NCBI RefSeq assembly: GCF_003946625.1
Contig: NZ_RHOR01000002.1
Span: 62,001 to 126,000, forward strand
Source: Companilactobacillus kedongensis
GTDB taxonomy: Bacteria > Bacillota > Bacilli > Lactobacillales > Lactobacillaceae
Direction: 5' to 3'
Length of the DNA: 64,000 bases
The notes beneath the pieces were generated by a model. That model had not been told where the DNA came from, searched no databases, and saw nothing but the letters and a program-made list of their open reading frames with translations. The translations under genes and the position numbers were made by a program. Shown in pieces: positions 48,923-59,629 of this stretch. How positions within the stretch are numbered: position 1 is the stretch's first letter; every line of letters begins with the position of its first letter.

Positions 48923-50310
48923 TGGATCAAAAAAAGTTATTCAGAAGTTTACCATCAGTTAATGATTTGCTAAATTCCGATAAGATATCAGAATTGTCAA
49001 AAACAGTCGGTGCTAATGAACTGAAAAACTTGGTTCAAGAAGCAATTGAAGATGCTCGTCAATCAATTTTGAGCGGTGATATAACTGATGCCGGCGAAGT
49101 ATCGATTGAATGCATGTATCAAGATTTACTAAGTAAGATGGATGATGATCGAGTTTTAGAATTACAACCAGTTATCAATGCTACGGGAGTAATTCTCCAT
49201 ACTAATTTAGGACGTGCCAAGTTGGCCGATTCAGCCCGTCATGCTATCGACGCCATTGCTAGTAATGCAACTAATTTGGAATATGACATTACTTTAGGAG
49301 AGCGTGGCGATCGTTACAAGGCAATCGGCAAGTTGGTCAGTGAATTGACTGGTGCCGATGATGCGATTGTTGTTAATAATAATGCAGCAGCCGTAATGCT
49401 AGTCTTGAGTACCTTCTTTAGTAATAAAGAGATCATTACTTCTCGTGGTCAATTAGTTGAGATCGGTGGTTCGTTCAGAGTACCTGATATTATCACTTCA
49501 ACTGGTGGTATCTTGCGTGAAGTAGGGACAACTAACAAAACTCATCTACGTGATTATGAAAATGCCATTAATGAGAATACTGGTGGTTTTTTGATCGTTC
49601 ATACAAGTAATTATAAAGTTATCGGCTTTACCGAAACACCTGATTCTAAGGAATTGAAGAAGTTAGCCGAAAAGTATGATTTACCACTTATGAATGATCT
49701 AGGAAGTGGTTTGATGCTTGACCTATCCGAATATGGTTTAGGCAAAGAACCAACTATCAGCCAAGAATTACAGAATTGTGATTTAGTTATGTTCTCAGGT
49801 GATAAATTACTTGGTGGACCACAAGCTGGTATTATTGCCGGTAAGCAGAAGTATATCGACAAATTAAAACACAATCAGTTATTGAGAGCTTTGCGTGTTG
49901 ACAAGATGACTTTGGCTGCTTTAACTGAAACTTTGAAGATTTATCGTGATCCAGAAAAGGCTATGACTGAAATACCAGTCTTGAATGCCTTAACTGTTAT
50001 TGAGGATAAGTTAAAAGAACGTGCTGAAAACTTGTTGTCATTGATCAAAGAGAAGACTTCGTTTGATGCTGAAATAGTTGCTGGAGATACAGTTGTTGGT
50101 GGGGGTTCATTCCCAGATGTTAAATTACCAACATACTTGTTAAGTCTTGAGTCTGATATTCCGGTTGTGAAGTTAGATAAGCTTTTGAAATATGTTAAAT
50201 ATCCATTGATTTCAAGAGTTCATGATGAAAGTATTTTGTTTGATATTAGAACAATTGATGATCCAGAATTTGATAAGATCATTACTGATTTAAATGAAAT
50301 CAAGAAATGA
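48922..50310 (+). CDS. selA: L-seryl-tRNA(Sec) selenium transferase
   Basis: 462 residues. The PLP lysine is in MFSGDKLLGGPQAG, with SelA-typical INATGVILHTNLGRA and VEIGGSFRVPDI. It turns Ser-tRNA-Sec into Sec-tRNA-Sec using selenophosphate, the bacterial one-step route. It is the last gene of the island and is followed by a strong bidirectional terminator. Confidence 0.96.
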   Translation: MDQKKLFRSLPSVNDLLNSDKISELSKTVGANELKNLVQEAIEDARQSILSGDITDAGEVSIECMYQDLLSKMDDDRVLELQPVINATGVILHTNLGRAKLADSARHAIDAIASNATNLEYDITLGERGDRYKAIGKLVSELTGADDAIVVNNNAAAVMLVLSTFFSNKEIITSRGQLVEIGGSFRVPDIITSTGGILREVGTTNKTHLRDYENAINENTGGFLIVHTSNYKVIGFTETPDSKELKKLAEKYDLPLMNDLGSGLMLDLSEYGLGKEPTISQELQNCDLVMFSGDKLLGGPQAGIIAGKQKYIDKLKHNQLLRALRVDKMTLAALTETLKIYRDPEKAMTEIPVLNALTVIEDKLKERAENLLSLIKEKTSFDAEIVAGDTVVGGGSFPDVKLPTYLLSLESDIPVVKLDKLLKYVKYPLISRVHDESILFDIRTIDDPEFDKIITDLNEIKK

Positions 50311-50349
50311 AAAAAGAGATCAGCTAGTTTACTAGCTGATCTCTTTTTA
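50311..50349. terminator. Bidirectional terminator between selA and the CBS gene
   Basis: AGAGATCAGCTAG pairs with CTAGCTGATCTCT around a TTTA loop, with A-runs before and T-runs after, so it serves both convergent units. Confidence 0.92.
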
Positions 50350-51012
50350 TTATAGTGTGTGTTTATCTAAAAGTTTTCCGGAATTCAAATCATCGATTTC
50401 TGAAACTATAAAGCTCTTTTTCTCTAAACGAGTGATGATATTCTTCAAATCTTCGATGGTTGTTTCAGCAGGCAAAGTAAAGAGATTTCTTCTTACAACT
50501 TCATTTGTCTTTGCATCAAGCGTGATACAACCTGATATTGAAACGTATTTAGCAATGATCTTTAACATCTTTGCCAGATCACCACGTTCACCGGTTGAGC
50601 TAACTGTTAAAACATAGCTGCTGACTTCCAGATTCCAAGCGTCAGACAACATTGTCAAAAGACTGGCATGAGTCAAAATACCATAAAACATATTTGATTC
50701 ATCCAAAACGGCAATGTAAGGAAGATCTTTGATATTAAAGAATACTTTGAAGAATGGTGAATCAACATTAATTGTCTTGGTAGCATTCTTCATCAGAGTT
50801 GTGACGGGAAGACTCATGTCGCCTCCACGTGATTTATGACGGTAGATGTGCATTTTGTAAATATTTCCCCTAAATATTTGACCGCTTTCATCTAGGATAG
50901 GAACACACCTAAAACCTGATTCCTCAAGGACTTTCAACGCTTCTTCAAGTGTGACAGTTTCTTTTACTGTAACTAATTTATCTTTTTTAAGTACTAATGA
51001 CTTAACTAACAT
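50350..51012 (-). CDS. CBS-pair protein with C-terminal ACT-like domain
   Basis: 220 residues from the ATG at 51012. Two CBS motifs (VTLEEALKVLEESGFRCVPI, then ITHASLLTML-like FYGILTHASLL) and an ACT-like tail (SSYVLTVSSTGERGDLAKM). Similar proteins in Listeria and lactobacilli are c-di-AMP binders (CbpA-like); binding here is inference. A longer frame starts 29 codons upstream but lacks a good ribosome site and would run into the ldh terminator region. Confidence 0.8.
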   Translation of the reverse strand: MLVKSLVLKKDKLVTVKETVTLEEALKVLEESGFRCVPILDESGQIFRGNIYKMHIYRHKSRGGDMSLPVTTLMKNATKTINVDSPFFKVFFNIKDLPYIAVLDESNMFYGILTHASLLTMLSDAWNLEVSSYVLTVSSTGERGDLAKMLKIIAKYVSISGCITLDAKTNEVVRRNLFTLPAETTIEDLKNIITRLEKKSFIVSEIDDLNSGKLLDKHTL

Positions 51013-51070
51013 ATATTTCACATCCAATCCAACTATATGAAAACAATGATACAGTAAATTTTCACAAAAA

Positions 51071-51094
51071 AAAAGAATGCCTAGGCATTCTTTT
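51071..51094 (-). terminator. Terminator of ldh
   Basis: A perfect palindrome (AAAAGAATGCC/GGCATTCTTTT); on the minus strand it is followed by a long T-run. Its GCCTAGGC core is also present in the alr terminator. Confidence 0.88.
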
Positions 51095-51108
51095 ATCAAT
51101 ATTAAGGA

Positions 51109-52134
<1,026 letters not shown>

Positions 52135-52202
52135 TTATACAAATAAAGCATGAAAATAAACAGGGGCATTGTAAAAAAAGTAAAAATTAACTAGTTTTAA
52201 AA

Positions 52203-52211
52203 TGATATAAT
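52203..52211 (+). promoter_or_regulatory. Extended -10 promoter element before pth
   Basis: TGATATAAT is an extended -10 (TG, one base, TATAAT) about 25 bases before the pth ATG. No clear -35 is seen, which is usual for extended -10 promoters. Confidence 0.45.
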
Positions 52212-52235
52212 TGAAGTTCGAAATGAGGTATTGAT

Positions 52236-52793
52236 ATGAAATTAATCGTTGGTTTAGGAAATCCCGGAAAAAAGTATGATCGCACAAAACACAACATGGG
52301 TTTTATGACGATTGACAAATTAATGGATGAATATGGTCAAACACAGATGAAAAAGGACTTTGAAGCAGAATATTGTAAATTCAAAGTTGAAACTGAGACA
52401 GTCTTTTTAGTTAAACCATTAACTTTCATGAACGAGTCAGGAAGAGCAGTTAAATTCTTGATGGGCTATTATCAAATTCAACCAGATGAAATTATGGTCA
52501 TTCACGATGATCTAGATATGCCAATTGGTAAAGTAAGATTACGTGCCAAGGGTTCAGCAGGTGGTCATAATGGAATTAAGAGTATAATTTCATCTGTTGG
52601 GACACAAGATTTCAAACGTATTAAGATAGGTATCCAGCATCCTCAGAAACAAACCGTTGTAAATTGGGTCTTAACACCATTTTCAAAAGATAACGAACCA
52701 GTTGCCTTAGCTGGAATTGATAAAGCAGCCGATGCCGTTAAAGATTGGGTTGCTGGAGATAGCTTTGATCAATTGATGAATAAATATAATTAG
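52236..52793 (+). CDS. pth: Peptidyl-tRNA hydrolase
   Basis: 185 residues. GLGNPGKKYDRTKHNMGF holds the catalytic His; FMNESGRAV and HDDLDMPIGKVRLR follow. It frees tRNAs from prematurely released peptidyl-tRNA. It starts the pth-mfd cluster, but is separated from mfd by the tandem repeat block. Confidence 0.95.
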   Translation: MKLIVGLGNPGKKYDRTKHNMGFMTIDKLMDEYGQTQMKKDFEAEYCKFKVETETVFLVKPLTFMNESGRAVKFLMGYYQIQPDEIMVIHDDLDMPIGKVRLRAKGSAGGHNGIKSIISSVGTQDFKRIKIGIQHPQKQTVVNWVLTPFSKDNEPVALAGIDKAADAVKDWVAGDSFDQLMNKYN

Positions 52794-52800
52794 AGGGCGT

Positions 52801-53290
52801 AGGAGGGGCGTTCAGCTTCTGAGCATTGCCTAGAATAACGAAGATGACGTTTTATGTCATATTCGTTATTCGTAGCAAGCACAGGAAGTTGCCCCTCCGT
52901 AGCCCGTTTAGGATAGAGGGTTTAGAGAAAGGCGTTCAGCTTCTGAGCATTGCCTAGAATAACGAAGATGACGTTTTATGTCATATTCGTTATTCGTAGC
53001 AAGCACAGGAAGTTGCCCCTCCGTAGCCCGTTTAGGATAGAGGGTTTAGAGAAGGCGTTCAGCTTCTGAGCATTGCCTAGAATAACGAAGATTACGTTTT
53101 ATGTCATATTCGTTATTCGTAGCAAGCACAGGGAGTTGCCCCTCCGTAGCCCGTTTAGGATAGAGGGTTTAGAGAAGGCGTTCAGCTTCTGAGCATTGCC
53201 TAGGAGAACGAAAATGACGGTTTGTGTCATATTCGTTATTCGTAGCAAGCACAGGAAGTTGCCTCTCCGTAGCCCGTTTAGAGGGTAGAT
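52801..53290 (+). repeat. Four tandem 123/124-bp repeats, each folding into a long hairpin
   Basis: Copies start (GGCGTTCAGC) at 52807, 52931, 53054 and 53177. Each has an inner stem GAATAACGAAGATGAC / GTCATATTCGTTATTC, extended outward by CTAG/GTAG-CAA and CAGCTTCT/GGAAGTTG pairing, so about 95 nt form one imperfect hairpin; a linker with CCGTAGCCCGTTTA separates copies. Copies 1 and 2 are nearly identical; 3 and 4 have a few changes. No ORF of note. The 549-bp gap between pth and mfd is filled by this block. Confidence 0.9.
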
Positions 53291-53342
53291 CCCTCAGAAA
53301 TATAAGAACAAATAAATTGTTCTCACAAAAAAGGGGCCAAAA

Positions 53343-56300
53343 TTGAACTTAATAGATTTTATTGCTAAAAAGTTAGATTTAGGGAAATTTATTAGCCAAA
53401 TCAAACCAGATACCAAGAACATGCTAACTGGTTTGACGGGCTCAACAATTTCCCTTTTTGTGCTGGAATCATTAAAAGAAACAAATAAGAAAATATTGAT
53501 GGTGGAAAATACTAATTTCCACGCCAATAAAACATATGATGACTTAAATCTGCTCGACAGTGAGCACGTACATATTTTTCCAGTTGAAGAGGCTATTTCA
53601 ACTGAGATTGCTACCAGTTCACCAGATGAGTTGAGTCAACGGCTGGATTCTCTGAATTTTTTGATCAGTGATGAATCGGGAATCGTCGTTACGTCAGTCG
53701 CCGGTTTGGAATATGCGTTATCAGATAAAGAGTTGTTTAAAGCAGCTCAGTTAAATATTACAAAAGATCTTGAATATGACTTGGAAAGTTTGAACAGCAC
53801 TTTTGTTCAGATGGGTTACAACAAAGATAAATTAGTTGCTAAGCCGGGAGACTTTGCGATCCGTGGTGATATTGTCGATATTTATCCATTGAATGTTGAT
53901 AATCCGGTTAGAATTGATTTCTTTGGTAATCAAGTTGAGAAAATTAAATACTTCGATGCTGAAACACAGCGCAGTTTGGAAGAACTAGACAGTATTAATT
54001 TGTCACCAGCTAATGATCGAGTAATAACTGATGAGCAGATTCAAGCTGGATTAAAGAAGTTAAATAAGAGTTTTAATAAGCAATTAGATGCCGCAGATAA
54101 AGATACCAAAGATAATTTGCAGACGGCTTTTGGACAAATCATTGAAGAATTGTCAGAGAATATGCGTCCTGATAACATTGGAAGTATCATCAATTATTTA
54201 AATGATAAGCCAAGTAGTTTGTTGGATTACTTGAGTAGCGATGATTTGATTATTTTCAATGAATATAATCGTTTATTGGAGCAGTCTAAAGACAATTTGG
54301 CTGACAATCAGTCATGGTTAGCGAGTCAATTAGAGTTTGGTAAAAGTTTGCCTGAGCAGACGATTCGTCAAGATTTTATTGATGTACTGAAAGATAATAA
54401 GAATCCACAAGTATATTTATCAGCCTTTCAACAAGGTATGGGGCATATCCGTTTAAATCAGTTAGAAAATGTTCCAGTCAGAAGTATGCAACAATTCTTT
54501 AGTCAAATGCCGCTGCTAAAATCAGAGGTCGAACGTTGGCAAAAACAGGACTATACCGTTTTACTACTTATTAGTAATGAGAAACGAATTTCTGCTATCA
54601 ACAACACCTTGGTTGACTTTGGAATTAAAGCCACTCTGACAGATGACAAAGTTATTGAACACCAGACACAGATCATGAATGCTCGTTTGGGATTGGGTTT
54701 TGAAATACCTGAAGAAAAAGTTGCCATTATCACAGAAAAAGAGCTATTCAATAAGCAACCTAAACGAAGACGTCATCAGACTTTAGCTAATGCAGAACGT
54801 TTGAAGAGTTATAACGAACTAAAACCAGGCGACTATGTTGTCCATGTCAATCATGGTATTGGTAAGTTTATTGGTATGCAGACGATGGAAGTTGATGGTA
54901 AACATCAAGACTACATAACAATCGAATATCGTGATGATGGTAGATTATTCATTCCTGTATCACAACTTGATATGGTGCAGAAGTACGTTTCGGCTGAAGG
55001 TAAATCACCACGAGTCAACAAACTTGGTGGTAATGAGTGGCAAAAAACCAAGCGTAAAGTTCAATCCAGTATTGAAGATATTGCTGATGATTTGATAGAT
55101 TTATATGCTCAACGTGAGGCTGCTAAGGGCTTTGCCTTTCCTAAAGACGATGAAATGCAGCATGACTTCGACAATGCTTTCCCATATCCAGAAACACCGG
55201 ATCAATTGCGTTCAACTGACGAGATCAAGCGAGATATGGAAAAGAATCATCCAATGGATCGTTTGTTAGTTGGGGATGTTGGCTTTGGTAAGACTGAAGT
55301 TGCCTTGAGGGCGGCTTTTAAAGCTGTTGAAGCAGGTAAACAAGTTATCTTCTTAGTACCAACGACCTTGTTGGCTCAACAACATTACGAAACGATGAAA
55401 GACAGATTTGAAGGATTCCCAGTCGAGATCGGTATGTTGTCCAGATTCCAAACTCGTAAGCAGAGTAAGGAAATTGTTGAGAAAATGGAAAAAGGTGAAC
55501 TTGATATTGTTGTGGGAACACATCGTTTATTATCAAAGGATGTAAAATTCCACGATATTGGTTTACTTATTATTGATGAGGAACAGCGTTTTGGTGTTAA
55601 ACATAAGGAAAAAATCAAGCAATTAAAGTCTAATGTGGATGTTTTAACATTGACCGCAACGCCGATCCCCAGAACTTTGAATATGTCGATGCTTGGTGTA
55701 CGTGATCTGTCATTGATCGAAACGGCACCAAGTAATCGTTATCCAGTCCAAACGTACGTCATGGAACAGAACTATCAAGTTATAGCTAGTGCTATTAAGC
55801 GCGAGATGGAACGTGGTGGTCAGGTCTTTTATTTGCATAATCGAGTTGAAGACATGGAGCAAGTTGCCAATCAATTACAAGCGTTAGTACCAGAAGCTAG
55901 GATCGCTACGGCACACGGTCGCATGACTGAAACACAAATGGAAGGTGTCATTTCTGACTATTTGAATGGCGATTATGATGTTTTGGTAACGACGACAATT
56001 ATTGAGACGGGTGTTGATATGCCAAATACCAATACTTTGATCGTGGAGAACTCGGACCGTTATGGATTATCACAACTTTATCAGATCCGTGGACGTGTTG
56101 GACGTTCTAGCCGAGTTGCCTATGCCTATTTGATGTATAAACCTAATAAAGTTTTAACAGAAGTTGGTGAACAACGTCTGGAAGCAATCAAGAACTTTAC
56201 TGAACTTGGTTCAGGATTCAAGATTGCTATGCGAGACTTGTCGATCCGTGGTGCCGGTAATTTACTTGGTAAACAACAACATGGATTTATTGATTCGGTT

Positions 56301-56861
56301 GGATTCGACCTGTATACCCAGATGTTAAATGATGCTGTGGCTAAAAAACGTGGTCATACTAAAGCTGAAAAAACGAATGCCGAAGTTAATTTGGAATTGG
56401 AAGCTTATATACCTAAGACTTATATCAGTGATGAACGTCAAAAAGTCGAGTTATACAAACGTATTCGTCAAATTGATTCCGATGAGAACTATCAAGAAGT
56501 CCGTTCAGAGTTATTAGATCGTTTTGGTGAGTATCCAGATGAAGTTCAAAACTTATTAGATATTAGTTTGTTGAAGACTTCATTGGATGAATCACTTATC
56601 AACAGCGTTGTGATGAGAAATGGCATGATAAATATTAAATTTGCTAAAAAAGCCAATGATTATTTGACCGGTGATTTAGTGTTCAAATTCTTAGGTAATA
56701 CAACTATGAAGGCGACAGTCCACAATAACAATGATGAATTTAAGATTACCTTGGATTCAGGTAGTGTCAAAAAAGGTGAATGGTTCAAACAATTTGATAC
56801 CTTCGCTCAAAAAATGGCTGAAGAGTTTGATAAATTAAAGAAAGTTAAAACAGAAGAATGA
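53343..56861 (+). CDS. mfd: Transcription-repair coupling factor
   Basis: 1172 residues. The UvrB-like N-terminal module is followed by the RNAP-interaction domain (GDYVVHVNHGIGKFIGM onward, about 497-570), the translocase with GDVGFGKTEVALR and DEEQRFGV, TRG motif region and a C-terminal domain. It removes stalled RNA polymerase and recruits UvrA. The start is TTG after AAAGGGG. The stop overlaps the next gene by four bases. Confidence 0.96.
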   Translation: MNLIDFIAKKLDLGKFISQIKPDTKNMLTGLTGSTISLFVLESLKETNKKILMVENTNFHANKTYDDLNLLDSEHVHIFPVEEAISTEIATSSPDELSQRLDSLNFLISDESGIVVTSVAGLEYALSDKELFKAAQLNITKDLEYDLESLNSTFVQMGYNKDKLVAKPGDFAIRGDIVDIYPLNVDNPVRIDFFGNQVEKIKYFDAETQRSLEELDSINLSPANDRVITDEQIQAGLKKLNKSFNKQLDAADKDTKDNLQTAFGQIIEELSENMRPDNIGSIINYLNDKPSSLLDYLSSDDLIIFNEYNRLLEQSKDNLADNQSWLASQLEFGKSLPEQTIRQDFIDVLKDNKNPQVYLSAFQQGMGHIRLNQLENVPVRSMQQFFSQMPLLKSEVERWQKQDYTVLLLISNEKRISAINNTLVDFGIKATLTDDKVIEHQTQIMNARLGLGFEIPEEKVAIITEKELFNKQPKRRRHQTLANAERLKSYNELKPGDYVVHVNHGIGKFIGMQTMEVDGKHQDYITIEYRDDGRLFIPVSQLDMVQKYVSAEGKSPRVNKLGGNEWQKTKRKVQSSIEDIADDLIDLYAQREAAKGFAFPKDDEMQHDFDNAFPYPETPDQLRSTDEIKRDMEKNHPMDRLLVGDVGFGKTEVALRAAFKAVEAGKQVIFLVPTTLLAQQHYETMKDRFEGFPVEIGMLSRFQTRKQSKEIVEKMEKGELDIVVGTHRLLSKDVKFHDIGLLIIDEEQRFGVKHKEKIKQLKSNVDVLTLTATPIPRTLNMSMLGVRDLSLIETAPSNRYPVQTYVMEQNYQVIASAIKREMERGGQVFYLHNRVEDMEQVANQLQALVPEARIATAHGRMTETQMEGVISDYLNGDYDVLVTTTIIETGVDMPNTNTLIVENSDRYGLSQLYQIRGRVGRSSRVAYAYLMYKPNKVLTEVGEQRLEAIKNFTELGSGFKIAMRDLSIRGAGNLLGKQQHGFIDSVGFDLYTQMLNDAVAKKRGHTKAEKTNAEVNLELEAYIPKTYISDERQKVELYKRIRQIDSDENYQEVRSELLDRFGEYPDEVQNLLDISLLKTSLDESLINSVVMRNGMINIKFAKKANDYLTGDLVFKFLGNTTMKATVHNNNDEFKITLDSGSVKKGEWFKQFDTFAQKMAEEFDKLKKVKTEE

Positions 56862-58411
56862 GAAAAGAAACCTCAAGAGCCATACAGGGGACTTGGATTC
56901 TGACGATTGCCTCACTGTTATCTGAATTATTGAGTGCAATCTATCGGATACCTTTGCAAAATATTGTTGGGGATCGGGGCTATTTCATTTATCAACAGGT
57001 TTATCCCATTTATGGGATATTTTCTGTCTTAGCATTGTCGGGATTACCAGTAGTGATCTCAAAAGTTTTTGCACAACAAGGTAGTGATGCTGCTAAAAGT
57101 AGACTGATGAAGAATACTTTTGGATTGTTACTGGCGGTCTGCATCTTGATTACTATTTTGTTGTGGGGAGCATCTAAAAAATTAGCATTTTTTATGGGTG
57201 ATCCTAATTTATATCATGAAGTTCGTGCGGTATCGTTAACGTTTCTGTTGATACCGTTTGAGGCGAGTTTACGAGGGTACTTTCAAAGTGAACTGATCAT
57301 GGAACCGAGTGCCATTTCGCAAATATCTGAACAATTGGTCAGGATCATTGTGATCATAGGGGCTGCGATGCTATTTGGCAAAGGGATGCTTGATGAATAT
57401 CAGATGGGGACACTTGCAAATAGCGGTGCCTTTATCGGTGGACTATTTGCGGTAGTAATTTTAGGGATCGCAATGTTAGTCAGGCATCCACTTGTTAAAA
57501 GTAAGCAGTCGTCTGATTTGAAATTGGAAAAGGGTTTGAGCTTAGAGGTTGTTTTAATAATCATCTTCACTGGTGTGACGATCTTCTATCAGTTTATCGA
57601 TTCATTTTCGATGTTGCGTTTACTGATGAGAGCTGGACACCAGTTAGCTGAAGCAGAAATCCTAAAGGGTGTCTTTGATCGTGCGCAACCGTTGATTCAA
57701 TTAGGCATCGTTATTTCATTGTCATTTGTTTCGACAATCATGCCGCAATTAAAATCAGATAAGTTTGATATGAATAAACAATTGATCGGTAAAATGATGC
57801 GTGTTTGCCTGTGGTTGGCTACAGCAGAAACGGCTGGATTGATCTCATTGATGCCAGTCGTTAATACGATGTTGTTCACTAATTCAGATGGATCATTTGC
57901 TTTAGGTGTTTATATGTTGTCGATCGTGATTGTTTCAGGGATCAACTTGTTAATAGCCGTTACGAGCAGCGATAATGAAAAAAACCTAGTCAAACTGGTA
58001 ATATTCTTAGTATCGCTAGTAGCAAAAGTTGTACTTAATATTTTATTGATACCACATTTTGGTATCGTTGGTGCGGCCTTAGCAACCGTCTTGAGTGAAC
58101 TAATAATCCTAAGTGGTCTATTGATGATTTATTCAAAAGATCGGGGAACATTGTTGATCGGTCGCAGGTTCACAGTCAAAGTATTATCGTCAGGTTTATT
58201 TATGGCTTTATGCATCAGAGCGTTAGAAAAGTTTATGAATCACTATTTGTTTTTAACACGAGTGAACAGTGTTTTAATAAGCATAGTATTGATCCCAATA
58301 GGTATAGTTATCTACTTGTATTTATCGAAAGTACTAAACATTTTGGATAAATCAGAGTGGAAGATATTACCAATGGGAAAACTATTTATAAAAATTATGA
58401 GGATTGAGTGA
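56858..58411 (+). CDS. MurJ/SpoVB-type membrane flippase (YabM-like)
   Basis: 517 residues with 13-14 hydrophobic segments of the MOP/MATE superfamily, polysaccharide-transport branch. Start RAIQGTWILTIASLLSELLS is typical for SpoVB/YabM proteins near mfd. It may flip lipid-linked wall precursors; lipid II versus another substrate is undecided. It overlaps mfd by four bases. Confidence 0.87.
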   Translation: MRKETSRAIQGTWILTIASLLSELLSAIYRIPLQNIVGDRGYFIYQQVYPIYGIFSVLALSGLPVVISKVFAQQGSDAAKSRLMKNTFGLLLAVCILITILLWGASKKLAFFMGDPNLYHEVRAVSLTFLLIPFEASLRGYFQSELIMEPSAISQISEQLVRIIVIIGAAMLFGKGMLDEYQMGTLANSGAFIGGLFAVVILGIAMLVRHPLVKSKQSSDLKLEKGLSLEVVLIIIFTGVTIFYQFIDSFSMLRLLMRAGHQLAEAEILKGVFDRAQPLIQLGIVISLSFVSTIMPQLKSDKFDMNKQLIGKMMRVCLWLATAETAGLISLMPVVNTMLFTNSDGSFALGVYMLSIVIVSGINLLIAVTSSDNEKNLVKLVIFLVSLVAKVVLNILLIPHFGIVGAALATVLSELIILSGLLMIYSKDRGTLLIGRRFTVKVLSSGLFMALCIRALEKFMNHYLFLTRVNSVLISIVLIPIGIVIYLYLSKVLNILDKSEWKILPMGKLFIKIMRIE

Positions 58412-58414
58412 AAA

Positions 58415-58657
58415 ATGAGATTAGATAAATTTCTAAAAGTAAGTCGTATTATTAAAAGAAGAACAGTTGCCAAAGAATTTGCCGACAACGGACGTGCTAC
58501 GGTCAATGATCGTGTAGCAAAATCATCAACTGATGTATCAGTAGGGGATGTCTTGGAAATGCACTTTGGTGAAAGAACTATGAAAGTCAGAATCCTTAAC
58601 ATCAAAGAAACAACTAAGAAGAGCGATTCAGAAGAGATGTTCGAAGAAATCGACTAA
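58415..58657 (+). CDS. rqcP: S4-domain RNA-binding protein RqcP (YabO)
   Basis: 80 residues, nearly all S4 domain: MRLDKFLKVSRIIKRRTVAK, then DNGRATVNDRVAK. RqcP works with RqcH in adding alanine tails to stalled chains on 50S subunits. The location next to mfd and divIC is conserved in Bacilli. Confidence 0.92.
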   Translation: MRLDKFLKVSRIIKRRTVAKEFADNGRATVNDRVAKSSTDVSVGDVLEMHFGERTMKVRILNIKETTKKSDSEEMFEEID

Positions 58658-58750
58658 ATGTTGAGATTAGATTAAAAAGCTTAGAAAACGGTTCAAATCA
58701 AGCCCCAAAATTGGTATACTCAATGTATTAATTTCTAGGGGAGTAGTAGC

Positions 58751-59143
58751 ATGGAAGTACATAAATTAGCTAACTCTAATGTCTCAGTTTTAAAACCGAA
58801 ACAAGTAAATAATTCCCAAAATACTAGTCGAAGTAACTATGTTCTAAAAATTCATAAGCGTCGATTAGCCGCAATTGGGATTGTTTTTGCATTAGTGATT
58901 TGTGTACTGGGCTTTCAAATAATTAGTGCTCATCAAGCTTATTCAAAAACAGTTGGCAACATTGAAGTTAGCCAAGAAAAATTGAGTAAACAAAAAGCAA
59001 CTAAACATGATTTGAAGATCGAAAAGTCACAACTTAATAATAAGAGCTATCTAGAGAAATATATTCGTGAGAAGTATATGTACTCAAAACCTGGTGAACA
59101 GATTTATAATTTGCCAGATTCAGCTAATACTTTTCAAAAATAG
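58751..59143 (+). CDS. divIC: Septum formation initiator DivIC (FtsB-like)
   Basis: 130 residues. A cytosolic N-terminus (about 1-38) is followed by one TM segment (LAAIGIVFALVICVLGFQII) and an extracellular coiled coil, then the conserved YIREKYMYSKPGEQIY tail. It forms the DivIB-FtsL-DivIC divisome complex. AGGGGAG upstream of the ATG. Confidence 0.92.
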   Translation: MEVHKLANSNVSVLKPKQVNNSQNTSRSNYVLKIHKRRLAAIGIVFALVICVLGFQIISAHQAYSKTVGNIEVSQEKLSKQKATKHDLKIEKSQLNNKSYLEKYIREKYMYSKPGEQIYNLPDSANTFQK

Positions 59144-59165
59144 GGAAAGGGATTTTTTTATTTAG

Positions 59166-59561
59166 ATGACAGTTGAAGTAGGATCCAAAGCAGAAGGTAA
59201 AGTTACTGGAATTACAAATTTTGGAGCATTCGTTGACCTAGGAGAAGGACAAAGCGGAATGGTACACATCAGTGAAGTTGCTGATGGATACGTTAAAGAT
59301 ATCCACGATGTCTTAAAGGTCGGAGATACTGTAAAAGTTTTGGTTCTTAATGAAAAGGATCATAAAATTGCATTGTCTATTAAGCAAGCCAGTGACAGAC
59401 CAAGACCTAAGCGTCACTTTGAAAAGAAACCGCAACATAAACCGGTAGAAAATTTTGATGATATGATGTCTGACTTCATGAAACAAAGTGAAGAGAGAAT
59501 GACTACCATTCGTAAAAATACTGAAGGTAAACGCGGTGGCCGTGGTGGCCGTAGAAGCTAA
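59166..59561 (+). CDS. S1-domain RNA-binding protein (YabR-like)
   Basis: 131 residues. One S1 domain (VGSKAEGKVTGITNFGAFVD, MVHISEVADGYV) followed by a basic tail rich in Arg, Lys and Gly (GGRGGRRS). Probably binds RNA or ribosomes. The spot between divIC and tilS is conserved. Confidence 0.9.
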   Translation: MTVEVGSKAEGKVTGITNFGAFVDLGEGQSGMVHISEVADGYVKDIHDVLKVGDTVKVLVLNEKDHKIALSIKQASDRPRPKRHFEKKPQHKPVENFDDMMSDFMKQSEERMTTIRKNTEGKRGGRGGRRS

Positions 59562-59568
59562 ATTAATT

Positions 59569-59611
59569 AAAAAAGCGTTTCGTTTACAAGTCGTAGGCGA
59601 AGCGCTTTTTA
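59569..59611 (+). terminator. Rho-independent terminator before tilS
   Basis: AAAAAGCGTTTCG pairs with CGAAGCGCTTTTT (one wobble). tilS may depend on its own promoter or on read-through. Confidence 0.8.
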
Positions 59612-59629
59612 GTATATAAGAAGGACAGT

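Noticed and set aside
52801-53290. CRISPR array
   Set aside because: Units are 123 bp with no unique spacers between short repeats, and no cas genes are near.
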